DNA from: Marinobacter salexigens | Lineage (GTDB): Bacteria > Pseudomonadota > Gammaproteobacteria > Pseudomonadales > Oleiphilaceae | Length of the DNA: 64,000 nt | NCBI RefSeq assembly: GCF_018860765.1 | Contig: NZ_JAHKPV010000001.1 | Span: 343,948 to 407,947, forward strand | Direction of reading: 5' to 3' | In this document: positions 19,098 through 28,526 of the stretch, piece after piece | How positions within the stretch are numbered: position 1 is the first letter of the stretch | Layout of the letters: the number at the start of each line of letters is the position of its first letter | Notes under the pieces: model-generated | Told to the model about the DNA's origin: nothing | The model's database searches: none | Seen by the model: the letters and a program-made list of their open reading frames with translations, nothing else | Program-made: the position numbers and the translations under genes

Positions 19098-20573
19098 TCA
19101 CCTCCTGACGTTCAGCAGTTCGCGCAACCACGCGGTATCGAGATGCCGCTCTATCTGATCTGCCAGCCGGTCGAGTTGCGCCATGCGATGCTGCTGATAA
19201 TCCACTGCAGCGCCCGACTGATTCAGCCCGGCCCAGTGCAGGATTGCTTCGCAGGCGGCGGGCTTGTCAAAAATTCCATGCACGTAGGTACCGGCGACTT
19301 GGCCATCATTGCTCATCGCGCCTTCGCTACTGCCATTTATACGGCCCAGCGGGTGCGCCAGAGCTGCTCCTTCACTCACGCCGTTGTGCATTTCGTATCC
19401 ACTAAAACCGACCCCTGTGCGAGCGCAAGCCTTTGTGGTCAGGTTCAATACACCAAACACCTTTTTCAGCTGCTTACCCGCAACCATAGTGGTGCTCATT
19501 TCCAGTAAACCCAAGCCTTCCGTAGATCCTGCGTTTCCTTCCAGTCCGTTCGGGTCAGCCACTTGCTCACCGAGCATCTGGAAACCGCCACAGATACCGA
19601 ACACCTTACCGCCGTAGCGCAGATGTTTACGGATGGCTTGGGCCCAGCCTTGGCTGTGCAGAAAGGCCAAATCAGTGCGGGAGCTTTTACTGCCGGGAAG
19701 TATGATTAAATCCGCCGGAGGAATGGGCTGGTCTGGCCCGATGAACTGCAGGTTTACCCCCGGGTGCAACCGAAGCGGGTCAAAATCGTTGTGGTTACTG
19801 ATGCGCGGCAATACCGGAACGACCACATTGAGCGCTCCGGCCTCGCTGGTGCCGGACGTGCCTATGCTGTCTTCAGAATCCACTATTAGGCCACGAAGGT
19901 ATGGCAGCACGCCGATGACGGGCTTGCCAGTACGCTCCGCCAGCCAGTCCAGCCCCGGTTCCAGCAAGCTGATATCACCGCGAAAACGGTTAATGATGAA
20001 GCCTTTGGTACGCTGCTGCTCGCTGGCAGATATCAGCTCCAGCGTGCCTACCAGCTGTGCAAACACGCCGCCTCGGTCGATATCGCCCACCAACAATACC
20101 GGGCAATCCGCCGCTTCCGCAAAGCCCATGTTGGCTATATCGTTGGCCCGCAAGTTGACCTCAGCCGGGCTACCCGCGCCTTCGGCAATGATTACATCGT
20201 AACGTTCGCGGAGCGAGCGCCAGGCGGCCATAACCGCCTCCATGGCTTCGGCTTTGTAGGCGTGATAATCCAGCGCATCCATATTGCCACGCACTTGCCC
20301 GCGCAAAATAACCTGAGCACCGCAATCGCTTTGTGGCTTCAGCAAGACCGGGTTCATGTCGCTGTGTGGTTCAAGGCCACACGCCAGAGCCTGCAGAGCG
20401 GTGGACCGGCCAATTTCGCCACCGTCGATTGTGACTGCGCTGTTCAATGCCATGTTTTGTGGTTTGAACGGCGCAACCGATACACCTTGACGGGCCAACC
20501 AGCGGCACAGGGCCGCAACGACAGTCGTTTTACCGGCGTCGGAGGTAGTGCCTTGGATCATGAGGGTGGTCAT
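19098..20573 (-). CDS. cobQ: Adenosylcobyric acid synthase (glutamine-hydrolysing)
   Basis: CobQ (CbiP) amidates four side chains of adenosylcobyrinic acid a,c-diamide using ATP and glutamine. The 491-residue protein has the N-terminal synthetase domain ([31 protein letters not shown]) and a C-terminal class I glutaminase domain with [10 protein letters not shown] and GTYVHGIFD. It lies 3 bases downstream of cobO and ends the leftward btuF-btuC-btuD-cobO-cobQ series. It is the only corrin-ring tailoring enzyme in the window. That leaves open whether the cell makes the ring de novo or takes up late intermediates. Confidence 0.96.
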   Translation of the reverse strand: MTTLMIQGTTSDAGKTTVVAALCRWLARQGVSVAPFKPQNMALNSAVTIDGGEIGRSTALQALACGLEPHSDMNPVLLKPQSDCGAQVILRGQVRGNMDALDYHAYKAEAMEAVMAAWRSLRERYDVIIAEGAGSPAEVNLRANDIANMGFAEAADCPVLLVGDIDRGGVFAQLVGTLELISASEQQRTKGFIINRFRGDISLLEPGLDWLAERTGKPVIGVLPYLRGLIVDSEDSIGTSGTSEAGALNVVVPVLPRISNHNDFDPLRLHPGVNLQFIGPDQPIPPADLIILPGSKSSRTDLAFLHSQGWAQAIRKHLRYGGKVFGICGGFQMLGEQVADPNGLEGNAGSTEGLGLLEMSTTMVAGKQLKKVFGVLNLTTKACARTGVGFSGYEMHNGVSEGAALAHPLGRINGSSEGAMSNDGQVAGTYVHGIFDKPAACEAILHWAGLNQSGAAVDYQQHRMAQLDRLADQIERHLDTAWLRELLNVRR

Positions 20574-20576
20574 GGA

Positions 20577-21188
20577 TTAAAGCTCAACACCCTTTTGAGC
20601 CTTGATGCCCTGATCCTCAAAGGCGTGCTTCACCACGCCCATTTCAGTCACGGTATCTGCGATATCGATCAGTTCTTTGGGGGCGCTTCTGCCAGTAACA
20701 ACCACATGTTGCATCTCCGGGCGAGCCTGCAGGTCGTCCAGAACGCGATCCAGATCAATGTAGTCGTACTTCAGTGCGATATTGAGTTCATCCAGCAAAA
20801 TCAAATCGTAGCTGTCGTCTTTCAACATACCTGCAACGATATCCCAGGCAGCATTGGCCGCTGCAACATCCTGCTCCCGATTCTGGGTTTCCCAAGTGTA
20901 GCCTTGGCCCATTACGTGGTAATCCACATTGGGCAGGTTCCGAAAAAACGCTTCTTCGCCGGTACTAAAGGCACCTTTGATAAACTGCACAACACCAACT
21001 TTCATGCCGTGGCCAAGGGCTCGGGCGACCATACCGAAGCCAGAGCTGCTTTTGCCTTTTCCGGGGCCGGTTAGCACCAGCAATATGCCCTGTTCTTTCT
21101 GGGCTTTGGCTATGCGCTCCTGCATGATTTTCTGCTTGGCTGCCATGCGTTTGGCGTGGCGTTCGGGGTCTTTTGCGCGTTCCTTCAT
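20577..21188 (-). CDS. cobO: Cob(I)yrinic acid a,c-diamide adenosyltransferase
   Basis: CobO (BtuR, CobA) puts the 5'-deoxyadenosyl group on reduced corrinoids. The 203-residue protein carries the P-loop LVLTGPGKGKSSSGFGM near residue 40, VGVVQFIKG and the LILLDELNIALKYDY segment of the family. A positively charged N-terminal stretch of about 30 residues precedes the P-loop, as in other members. It sits between the ATPase gene btuD and cobQ in a single leftward series, with gaps of 26 and 3 bases, so import, adenosylation and tailoring are likely co-expressed. Confidence 0.96.
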   Translation of the reverse strand: MKERAKDPERHAKRMAAKQKIMQERIAKAQKEQGILLVLTGPGKGKSSSGFGMVARALGHGMKVGVVQFIKGAFSTGEEAFFRNLPNVDYHVMGQGYTWETQNREQDVAAANAAWDIVAGMLKDDSYDLILLDELNIALKYDYIDLDRVLDDLQARPEMQHVVVTGRSAPKELIDIADTVTEMGVVKHAFEDQGIKAQKGVEL

Positions 21189-21214
21189 GGCGATAGCCTC
21201 ATATCAAAGTTGCT

Positions 21215-21985
21215 TTATGGAGCCGGCACGAATACCGACAGTCCGTCTTTTTTCAGGGAGATAAGGCGCTGGTTGTATAAGCGTTCCAGTGCCTCTGGCA
21301 CCAACATGCTTTCGGTTGCCCCCCAACAGGCATCGCCATTGGTGTAAAGCAGCAGAACATGGCTACACCAGCGTGCGGCCATGTTCAGGTCGTGCAGGCA
21401 CATAAACACAGTTTTTCCGGACTGCGCTTGATTCCGAAGAAGGTTCATCACCCTAACCTGATGGTGCAAGTCCAGATGATTGGTGGGCTCATCCAGTAAC
21501 CAGATATCCGGGTTTTGGGTCATTAAGGTAGCAATGGCCACACGCTGGCGCTCGCCACCAGACAAGGTGTTGAGCAAGCGGCTAGACAAACCTTCAACAT
21601 CCAGAGCCCGCAGCGCTTGCTCGGCAAGCGCCTGATCTTCACCTTGCTCGCTCTCCCAAGGTGACAGCCAGGGATGGCGGCCAATCAAAGCTGTTTCCAT
21701 CACCGTTGCCGGAAACGTATCCTGACGTTCCTGAAACACCAGCCCCAGTTGCCGGGCAATAGCGCGACGCTTCAGCTCTTTCACGGGAGCGTTATTTAGC
21801 TCTACCCACCCGTTGCGGGCGGGCAACAACCCTGCAAGTGTATGCAGTAAGGTGGTTTTTCCCGCGCCGTTGGGGCCAAGTACACCCCAGACCTGCCCAG
21901 GTTCAACGGTCATGTTCAAGGCAAAGCCATCGCGCCTTTCTGGGATGTTAATGATCAGATCACGAGTGCGTAGGGTGCTCATCAA
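21215..21985 (-). CDS. btuD: ABC transporter ATP-binding protein, cobalamin/iron-siderophore type
   Basis: A 256-residue ATPase with Walker A GVLGPNGAGKTTLL near residue 35, signature LSGGERQRVAIATLM, Walker B IWLLDEPTNHLDL and the switch His in CLHDLNM. It belongs to the FecE/BtuD group that powers periplasmic-binding-protein-dependent uptake. It overlaps btuC by 4 bases and lies upstream of cobO. Together with the flanking riboswitch-btuB unit this makes vitamin B12 or other corrinoids the likely substrate; heme or siderophore is the alternative on sequence alone. Confidence 0.9.
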   Translation of the reverse strand: MMSTLRTRDLIINIPERRDGFALNMTVEPGQVWGVLGPNGAGKTTLLHTLAGLLPARNGWVELNNAPVKELKRRAIARQLGLVFQERQDTFPATVMETALIGRHPWLSPWESEQGEDQALAEQALRALDVEGLSSRLLNTLSGGERQRVAIATLMTQNPDIWLLDEPTNHLDLHHQVRVMNLLRNQAQSGKTVFMCLHDLNMAARWCSHVLLLYTNGDACWGATESMLVPEALERLYNQRLISLKKDGLSVFVPAP

Positions 21986-22941
21986 CGGCTCCGGTGCAGT
22001 AGGTACAGGAACATAGGCACGCCAAGCAACGCGGTAATAACGCCAACCGGTAACTGCTCGGGCGCAATCACGGTGCGCGCCAAAGTATCCGCCAGAACCA
22101 ATAAAGTGCCGCCAGCCAGAACGCTGGCAGGCAAGATGACGCGCTGATCATTACCCAGCACCAACCGGAGCATGTGAGGCACAATCAGACCGACAAAACC
22201 GATGCTGCCAGCCGTTGTTACCGCCGTCGCCGTCAGCAAGCTTGCTAGCAGATACACCGACCACTCCAACGGCCGCACAGAAACCCCCAATGCAGCTGCC
22301 TGCATAGGCCCTCGGGCCAAAACGTTAAGGTTTCGGGCGAGCGGCATGATCAATGCAATCGATACAACCAACACCGAAAGAGCTGGCCAAGGTGTGCGAG
22401 CATAGGAAACATCACCCATCAGCCAGTACAGCATGCCGGGCAGTTTGTGGGAGGGCGTAATTGCCAGCATGAGGGTGATCACAGCGCCCCAGCCGGACGC
22501 GACCACAACACCGGTGAGCAACAGGCGAGAGGGTGTCCAACTGCCAGTTCCATGGGCAAGGCCGAACACCAGCAAGGTTGCCAACATGGCACCGGCAAAA
22601 GCCGAACCCGAGATCAACAGCGTTCCCATTCCAGCGAGCATGGCCAGTAGCGCACCCACGGCCGCACCACCTGATAACCCTAGAATATAAGGGTCGGCAA
22701 GTGGGTTTCGTAGTAATACCTGCATCAGCGCACCGGCTACCGCAAGCAGGCCGCCGGTAGCAAAGGCCGCGACTGCGCGGGGCAGTCGTAATTCCCAAAC
22801 AAGCGTGCGATGTAAAGCGCTGCCGTCACCCTGAATAACCTGCCAAAGATCAGGCAGTGGGACGGTCACACTTCCCATAGCCAGAGCCAGCATCATGGCA
22901 GCCAATGCCACTATACTCAGGCTCAGAAGCGTGCGAGTCAT
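21982..22941 (-). CDS. btuC: ABC transporter permease, cobalamin type (FecCD family)
   Basis: A 319-residue inner-membrane permease with about 9-10 hydrophobic helices. Typical FecCD/BtuC stretches are PRAVAAFATGGLLAVAGALM, NPLADPYILGLSGGAAVGAL and GFVGLIVPHMLR. It forms the channel through which BtuF delivers corrinoids and BtuD drives transport. The start lies 33 bases after the btuF stop, with an AGGTGA-type ribosome site, and its end overlaps btuD. Confidence 0.93.
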   Translation of the reverse strand: MTRTLLSLSIVALAAMMLALAMGSVTVPLPDLWQVIQGDGSALHRTLVWELRLPRAVAAFATGGLLAVAGALMQVLLRNPLADPYILGLSGGAAVGALLAMLAGMGTLLISGSAFAGAMLATLLVFGLAHGTGSWTPSRLLLTGVVVASGWGAVITLMLAITPSHKLPGMLYWLMGDVSYARTPWPALSVLVVSIALIMPLARNLNVLARGPMQAAALGVSVRPLEWSVYLLASLLTATAVTTAGSIGFVGLIVPHMLRLVLGNDQRVILPASVLAGGTLLVLADTLARTVIAPEQLPVGVITALLGVPMFLYLLHRSR

Positions 22942-22974
22942 AAATCACCTCCGCACATTTTCACGCTTAGGCCA

Positions 22975-23844
22975 TCAATGCCCACGGGCAACTTCCAGTT
23001 GTTGGCAGATCAGCTTGCTGGCCTCGAGTAGCCTGGGAGTGGGTCGGGAAATGGGGGAAGCGGGAACGAAAATAAGGTTGTCTCGAGCCACTGCACTCAA
23101 TTCGGAATAGTCTCTCCAGCGATCCAGTTGCTCGTCAGCTTCGCCATCTACGCTCCCCGTGAGAATGGCTTGAGGGTCCGCCTTCAGAACAACTTCTGCG
23201 CTGATTCTAGGAACCAAACGTGGCATGTCGCCAAACACATTGACTCCGCCGCACAACTGCAGAACCTTGCCAATCAAATGATCATTGTTGATAGTCATCA
23301 GAGGCTGCTCCCACACTTGATAAAAAACCGATATCGGCTCCGCATCGCGGTACTCTTCGGTGATATCTGCAATGCCTTTTCTGAAACGCTCTGCTTCAGC
23401 AAATCCTGACTCCTCCGTACCTGCGAGAGTCGACAGCCGCTCAAGAACGCTGGATACCCCCTCAAAGGTACGAGGCTCAATGGCAAACAAAGGAATACCC
23501 AGTTTCTCCAACAACTCAATCTGGGCTGGAGGGTTGCCTGTTACCCAGGTGATGACCAGATCCGGTTTAAGGGCCATCAGGGCTTCAAGATCTATTCGAG
23601 TATGGTTGCCAACCCGTGGGAGCTTGAGTGCTGCAGGTGGATAGTCACTGTAATTAACACCAGCGATGACCTTGTCACCCGCCCCAGCTGCGAAAGTAAG
23701 CTCTGTTGCGCCCGGCGACAAAGTGGCAATGCGCTGCGCAGGAACCGCCAAACAAAGGGATTGTCCCGCATCATCTGTGGCACAAACGTCTGCAAACGCA
23801 CCGGAAATGAGCGCGAAAAACAACAAAAACACACGAAAAATCAT
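22975..23844 (-). CDS. btuF: Periplasmic cobalamin-binding protein
   Basis: A helical-backbone solute-binding protein of about 289 residues. The frame is open to 23895, but ATG 23844 gives a clean Sec signal peptide (MIFRVFLLFFALISGAFA, cleavage near Ala18) and has AGGA upstream. The mature part shows the TroA/BtuF pattern: RIATLSPGATELTFAAG, VIAGVNYSDYP and LEALMALKPDLVITW. It is first in the leftward btuFCD-cobO-cobQ series and diverges from the riboswitch-btuB unit. The leftward side shows no riboswitch of its own. Confidence 0.9.
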   Translation of the reverse strand: MIFRVFLLFFALISGAFADVCATDDAGQSLCLAVPAQRIATLSPGATELTFAAGAGDKVIAGVNYSDYPPAALKLPRVGNHTRIDLEALMALKPDLVITWVTGNPPAQIELLEKLGIPLFAIEPRTFEGVSSVLERLSTLAGTEESGFAEAERFRKGIADITEEYRDAEPISVFYQVWEQPLMTINNDHLIGKVLQLCGGVNVFGDMPRLVPRISAEVVLKADPQAILTGSVDGEADEQLDRWRDYSELSAVARDNLIFVPASPISRPTPRLLEASKLICQQLEVARGH

Positions 23845-23952
23845 CAAGAAGCCATTCCTTTTAGCGCCACCAAAATCGCAGGCCCTGAGCCACACGCAAC
23901 ATTAATTGACTGACATAAAACGGGACCCTAGACTATGCGCCAAGTTCTATCC

Positions 23953-24150
23953 GTAGCAGGTGCCCGTTGCGCAACATACGTTATCGTATTATTGCGCACA
24001 GGGTGAAACTGGGAAGTTCGGTTAAAGTCCGACGCTGCCCCCGCAACGGTAAGCGGCAATGAGCAGGATCAGTTCCAGCCTTCAAGCTGGTGCGAGCGCA
24101 TCCTACTCTGGCGACATCGCCAGCCGCAAGCCCGGAGACCGGCCTGCTAC
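23953..24150 (+). ncRNA. Cobalamin (AdoCbl-type) riboswitch controlling btuB
   Basis: All main landmarks are visible in the gene-free stretch 23845-24281. The P1 arms GTAGCAGG (23953-23960) and CCTGCTAC (24143-24150) pair perfectly. Then come GGTGCCC, a peripheral hairpin, AGGGTGAAACTGGGAA, GCTGCCCCCGCAACGGTAAGC (the core) and the B12 box AGCCCGGAGACCGGCC near 24129-24144. The segment 24160-24200 holds a GC-rich fold followed by TTTTT at 24192-24196 and may be the expression platform. It should switch off btuB and the lipoprotein gene when adenosylcobalamin is plentiful. Confidence 0.95.
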
Positions 24151-24287
24151 CGGCTATCAGTGTGTACTGGCGGAGGGCTGGTGCCGCGGAGTTTTTGCCC
24201 ACTCGTGTTGGCGTTAAACCTCCTGATGATAGCTGTGCTCGCAGCTAAGACAGAGTTCTGTGGCTGCAGTTTATAGCTCATTTGGCC

Positions 24288-26273
24288 ATGGTTACTGCTC
24301 CAATGCGACGAATTGTCTGCCTGCTATTTCTTATGCCTCTGACCGTCGCGAGTGCCGATGATTCTGCGCCGTTTATCGTTGTGGAGAGCGCCCCGGCCAA
24401 CGCCGCTGCAACCCTAGACCCCGCCAAGGCAACTGGCCCCGTGCGAGTAATTCCTCGCTCAGAATTTGAAAACCGCACGGCAAACCTAGCGGATGTACTG
24501 AGTGAGCAGACCGGTGTGCAGATCCGCCAAAGTGGTGGCTTAGGCAGCTATTCCTCCGTGTCTCTCAGAGGCTCCACGGCACAACAGGTTCAGGTTGTGG
24601 TCGATGGCATGCTGCTGAACGATCCGGTTACGGGTGGTGTGGATATGGGCAAGCTGGGCCTGCACGATGTCAGCCGCATTCAGGTCTACCCCAACAGCGC
24701 ACCCACTCAATTTGCGCAAGCGGGCATTGGCGGCGTTGTTGTACTGGAAACTCTCGGCAAAGATATTGAGGGCTCAACCCGCCTGAATTTGGGTGCGGGC
24801 TCGTTTAATACCTACAAGATGGGCTTGTTCGATAGCGGCAGTCATAAAGATGTTTATTACTGGCTATCGCTAGACAGACAGAGCAGTGACAACGACTTTG
24901 AATACCCCAACAGCCGCAATTGGTTTAACCCGAACGATGGCGCCAACACCAAGCGCCGAAACGCAGAGTACGAACAAGATGCCGTCAGCACCAAACTTGG
25001 CTGGGAGATCAACAACACCAGCAAACTGAATGCGCTGATCCAATACAACGATAACGAGCAAAACGTTCCTAGCATTCAGAACTGGCGTAACAACAAAGCC
25101 TTCCTCACCAACGAAACACTGCGCACCCAACTCCACTACCAGCAACAAGGCTGGATGGACGGCAAAATTCACTCCAGCCACCGGCTTATCTGGTCGGACA
25201 CCAACGAACGCTACAACAACGCAACCGGGCTCGTTGGGCTAGGCACCACTGATGTCTATACCGACACGGATCAGCTGGGCATGGTTAACACTCTCACTTG
25301 GCTACTGGGCAATCACACGCTTTCTACAACTGCTGATGTCGCTCATTACAACTACCAGCAACATGACAAGCTGGGCTCGGACCTTCCTGACAAAAGAGAG
25401 CGCCTACAGATTGCCGCTGTGCTTTCTCACCAATGGCTCAGCTCAAACAGCCGCTGGCGCTCGCAGGTTTCACTGCGGCAGTACCGGGTTGATGACGATT
25501 CCGACGAGACACTCGGTAATGGCACCATCACGAAGACCTCAAACACCGATCGTTATAACAGCTGGCAATTAGGCTTGAGCCATTATTTTGCCGATAACTG
25601 GGAAATCTCGGCCGGGCTGGCGCGTCAGGTTCGCGTTCCCACCTTGCAAGAGCTCTATGGTCAGCAGGGGTTGTTTGTTGGCAACACCGACCTGCAAGCC
25701 GAAGAGTCCCTAAATTACGAGATCACACTGCGCACAGACCAAGGTTGGGGGCATGTTGAGCTAACCGGCTTCTATCGTGATCTAGACCCTGCAGTTTCGG
25801 CTATTTATGACGCCCGCGGTGTTGGCCGCTATACCAATTTATCCGCTCACATCTACGGAACAGAAGTGGATGCGTCATGGCGTATTGATCACTGGTGGGA
25901 AGTCTACGCCAACGCCACGCTGCAAGAGTCTGAAAACACCGACAACAGTGTTAGCGACCGCTACGAACACAGGCTGCCCGGGATCTACCATGAATCGTTC
26001 GTAGCAGGCAGCCGCTGGCATATACGCCCATTCCGCTTTGATATTTCCTACAGCTATGACGACAAGCTCTATTACGACGCTGCCAACAGATTAACCGCAG
26101 ACACGCGAACACTTGTTAACGCCTCTGCCAGTTGGACGAAAATCTGGGCAAACCGAAGCGAGAGTGAAATCGCTCTGGAACTACGGAACATAACGAATGA
26201 AGTTTACCAAGACTTCAGCCGCTTCCCGGGACCCGGTAGGAGCTGGTTTGTAAATATGAAACACCACTTTTAA
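24288..26273 (+). CDS. btuB: TonB-dependent cobalamin outer-membrane receptor
   Basis: A 22-stranded outer-membrane barrel with plug, about 661 residues. A signal peptide (MRRIVCLLFLMPLTVASA) is followed by a TonB-box-like PFIVVES. The plug runs through RVIPRSEFENRTANLADVL, GVQIRQSGGLGSYSSVSLRG and VDGMLLNDP. The protein ends SWFVNMKHHF, with the terminal Phe needed for barrel assembly. Starts at TTG 24282, ATG 24288 and ATG 24303 are all possible; none has a clear ribosome site, which may be linked to riboswitch control. The riboswitch upstream fixes the corrinoid assignment. Energy should come from a TonB system such as that at 62-64 kb. Confidence 0.94.
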   Translation: MVTAPMRRIVCLLFLMPLTVASADDSAPFIVVESAPANAAATLDPAKATGPVRVIPRSEFENRTANLADVLSEQTGVQIRQSGGLGSYSSVSLRGSTAQQVQVVVDGMLLNDPVTGGVDMGKLGLHDVSRIQVYPNSAPTQFAQAGIGGVVVLETLGKDIEGSTRLNLGAGSFNTYKMGLFDSGSHKDVYYWLSLDRQSSDNDFEYPNSRNWFNPNDGANTKRRNAEYEQDAVSTKLGWEINNTSKLNALIQYNDNEQNVPSIQNWRNNKAFLTNETLRTQLHYQQQGWMDGKIHSSHRLIWSDTNERYNNATGLVGLGTTDVYTDTDQLGMVNTLTWLLGNHTLSTTADVAHYNYQQHDKLGSDLPDKRERLQIAAVLSHQWLSSNSRWRSQVSLRQYRVDDDSDETLGNGTITKTSNTDRYNSWQLGLSHYFADNWEISAGLARQVRVPTLQELYGQQGLFVGNTDLQAEESLNYEITLRTDQGWGHVELTGFYRDLDPAVSAIYDARGVGRYTNLSAHIYGTEVDASWRIDHWWEVYANATLQESENTDNSVSDRYEHRLPGIYHESFVAGSRWHIRPFRFDISYSYDDKLYYDAANRLTADTRTLVNASASWTKIWANRSESEIALELRNITNEVYQDFSRFPGPGRSWFVNMKHHF

Positions 26274-26298
26274 TGAACGACAACTCAGGAGTTTATCA

Positions 26299-27492
26299 AT
26301 GAAAACTGAACACTATACCCGCAGCTTAGCACTGCCTTTTGTGCTTGCCCTCACAGCCACACTTACCGCCTGTGGCGGAAGCTCAAGCGGCAACGATGGT
26401 AATTTGCAAGTAGGCGAAGACACAAAATATGTGGCTGTTATTGCAACGGCTGCAAGCGATTACAGCTCGGGCGAGGTTGAGCTGGCAGAGCTTGATAAAG
26501 AGGATATAACGGCTTCGGGTGGCTACTTTTCAACGATCTCAGATATCACCGTGAACGCATACGGAGAGAACTACTACCTGATTGAAAAGTTCAACGGCGA
26601 CTCCATTAAGAAAGTGAATGTGAGCGAGCCGGCAATAGCAACTTGGGACTATTCCACGCTTGCGGCTGGTGACGAGGGCTCATCCAACCCTTATAAGCTT
26701 GTTTTCGTGAGTGAGGAAAAAGCCTACCTGCTTCGTTACGGTGCCAGCAAAGCGTGGATTGTGAACCCTTCAGCCGCAACAGAGTCCGAGTTCCGTATCG
26801 GTGAACTTGATCTGTCAGCCTACCTTCCTGAAGACACCATTGGCGCACCCAACATGTCCTCAGGCGTAATCGCCAACGACAAGCTGTTTATCACGCTGGA
26901 GCGGTTGGACAGCAATTACCAGCCAACAAATACCGCATACGTTGCCGTGTTTGACACAACAACCGATTTAGAAATTGATACCAACCCGGAAAGCACCGAG
27001 TCGCTGAAAGGCATTCCTCTCCAAGGCTCGAACCCCGCACGTATCGAGCATGTTGAAGGTCTTGGCCTTACCGTGGTTAACCGGGGTGCCTTCAGCTCAC
27101 CCTTTACCGGAACAGGGCTGGACATTGTTAACCCGGAAACCTATGCCGTTAGCTCGTTGATTGCCGATGAAGATATCGCCACACAAATAAATAGCGCCGT
27201 GTTTGTTAGCCCAACACAAGCCTACATTCTTAACTACTCAGGCTGGCAGAACCTTGCCTTGCAACGTTTCAACCCAGCTGAAGGCGTGAGCAGCCTTGAA
27301 GATGTTGCAGACCTAACCGGTGGCGACTTCAGAGCACTCAGTTTGAGCCCGGAAGGCACCCTGTGGTTAGGCGATGCCAACACAAATGCCCAAGGTATTC
27401 GCATTCTTGATACAACCACCGATGAGCAGGTCGACTTTGTAGAAACCCAGCTATTGCCCATTGCCATCACCTTCTTGGAAACCGAGAAGTAA
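26299..27492 (+). CDS. Beta-propeller-like lipoprotein in the btuB operon, candidate surface corrinoid-binding protein
   Basis: A 397-residue lipoprotein. The signal peptide ends in a lipobox LTACGGSSSG, so Cys25 is lipidated. The mature part has repeated blade-like units (for example DITVNAYGENYYLIEKFNGD, SVFVSPTQAYILNYSG-like and SLSPEGTLWLGD) that suggest a YncE-like beta-propeller. It lies 25 bases after btuB with an AGGAG site and no terminator between, so the riboswitch should control both. In Bacteroides, BtuG is a surface beta-propeller lipoprotein that hands B12 to BtuB; a similar role here is inferred from position and fold only. No metal or PQQ site is evident. Confidence 0.8.
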   Translation: MKTEHYTRSLALPFVLALTATLTACGGSSSGNDGNLQVGEDTKYVAVIATAASDYSSGEVELAELDKEDITASGGYFSTISDITVNAYGENYYLIEKFNGDSIKKVNVSEPAIATWDYSTLAAGDEGSSNPYKLVFVSEEKAYLLRYGASKAWIVNPSAATESEFRIGELDLSAYLPEDTIGAPNMSSGVIANDKLFITLERLDSNYQPTNTAYVAVFDTTTDLEIDTNPESTESLKGIPLQGSNPARIEHVEGLGLTVVNRGAFSSPFTGTGLDIVNPETYAVSSLIADEDIATQINSAVFVSPTQAYILNYSGWQNLALQRFNPAEGVSSLEDVADLTGGDFRALSLSPEGTLWLGDANTNAQGIRILDTTTDEQVDFVETQLLPIAITFLETEK

Positions 27493-27518
27493 GACAGCAG
27501 CTCAGGGCAATGATGCCG

Positions 27519-28526
27519 TTAACCAAGCCGCATCATTGCCCGCTCCAACCGTTCCCAGTCTCGGTTGCTCGCGGGTAACCCGAACCGCAACATTTCTGGC
27601 TGTTCGAAATAACGAACCAACAGGCCGTTGCGTGCAAAATCTTCCGCCACTGCTTGTGCCTGATCTGCCCAGACCGTCTGAAACAGAGGGCTACCACCGA
27701 CAAGTGCAAATCCAACCTGCTGGAGCCTACTTCGCAACCGACCAGAGTCCCCGCGCAATCTGTGCAAGGCTTGCCGTTGCCAGTTGTAATCGCTCAGTGC
27801 CTGCTGCATCACGTAACGCGATGGCCCACTAAGCGGCCAAGGGCCTAAAGCTCTCCGCAAGGGGCCAGCCACTGCTGCGTCCGCCAGCACAAACCCGGCG
27901 CGCACGCCCGCCAATCCAAAAAACTTTCCCAGCGACCGCAAAATGATTAAACCTGACGACCCTGCTTGATGAGCCACACTGAACGCGGGCGTAGCGTCCA
28001 TGAACGCCTCATCAACAATCAGCCAACCACCACGCTTTTGCAGCCGTCGATGCCAACGCAATAACGTAGTGGGCGGTATGATTTCTCCGGTGGGATTATT
28101 GGGGTTAATCCAGACCAACACATCTAGCCGGTCCAGCCAGCGATCATCGCAACCCGCGCTTGTTTGCACCGGACCTATAGCGACAACTTCATGACCCGCT
28201 TCCCGCCAGTTATACCCGTGTTCGCGATACCCGGGCACGGGTATACCCACACGGCAGGGTTTGCGTAACCTCGGCAGCGCCATAATCGCCGCTTGGCTGC
28301 CGGGCACGGGTACGCAAACAGTCGAAGACGGCACTCCTGACCACTGCCGAATAGTTTCTTCCAGCCCATCATCGGCTTCCGGCAATCTCTGCCATAGCTC
28401 CGCCGGTATCTCAGGCACTGGCCAGCCAATGGGATTGATTCCCGTAGACAGGTCAAGCCATTGCGCAGGGGGAATGCCCCAGCGTTCCGCCGCTTTGTTC
28501 AAGCGCCCGCCATGCTCCAACATCAT
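27519..28526 (-). CDS. cobD: Threonine-phosphate decarboxylase, PLP-dependent
   Basis: This aminotransferase-fold enzyme makes (R)-1-amino-2-propanol phosphate for the nucleotide loop of cobalamin (CobD in Salmonella naming, CobC in Pseudomonas naming). The frame is open to 28856, but ATG 28526 overlaps the cbiB stop (TAATG) and gives the family start LEHGGRLNKAAERWGI; length is then 335 residues. Visible landmarks are WLDLSTGINP, INPNNPTGE, WLIVDEAFMD and SLGKFFGLAGVRAG with the PLP lysine. It is translationally coupled to cbiB. Confidence 0.92.
   Translation of the reverse strand: MMLEHGGRLNKAAERWGIPPAQWLDLSTGINPIGWPVPEIPAELWQRLPEADDGLEETIRQWSGVPSSTVCVPVPGSQAAIMALPRLRKPCRVGIPVPGYREHGYNWREAGHEVVAIGPVQTSAGCDDRWLDRLDVLVWINPNNPTGEIIPPTTLLRWHRRLQKRGGWLIVDEAFMDATPAFSVAHQAGSSGLIILRSLGKFFGLAGVRAGFVLADAAVAGPLRRALGPWPLSGPSRYVMQQALSDYNWQRQALHRLRGDSGRLRSRLQQVGFALVGGSPLFQTVWADQAQAVAEDFARNGLLVRYFEQPEMLRFGLPASNRDWERLERAMMRLG

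Noticed and set aside
23981..24202. Open frame on the minus strand across the riboswitch
   Set aside because: It lies entirely over the conserved RNA core and expression platform; the B12 box and P1 pairing explain the sequence.
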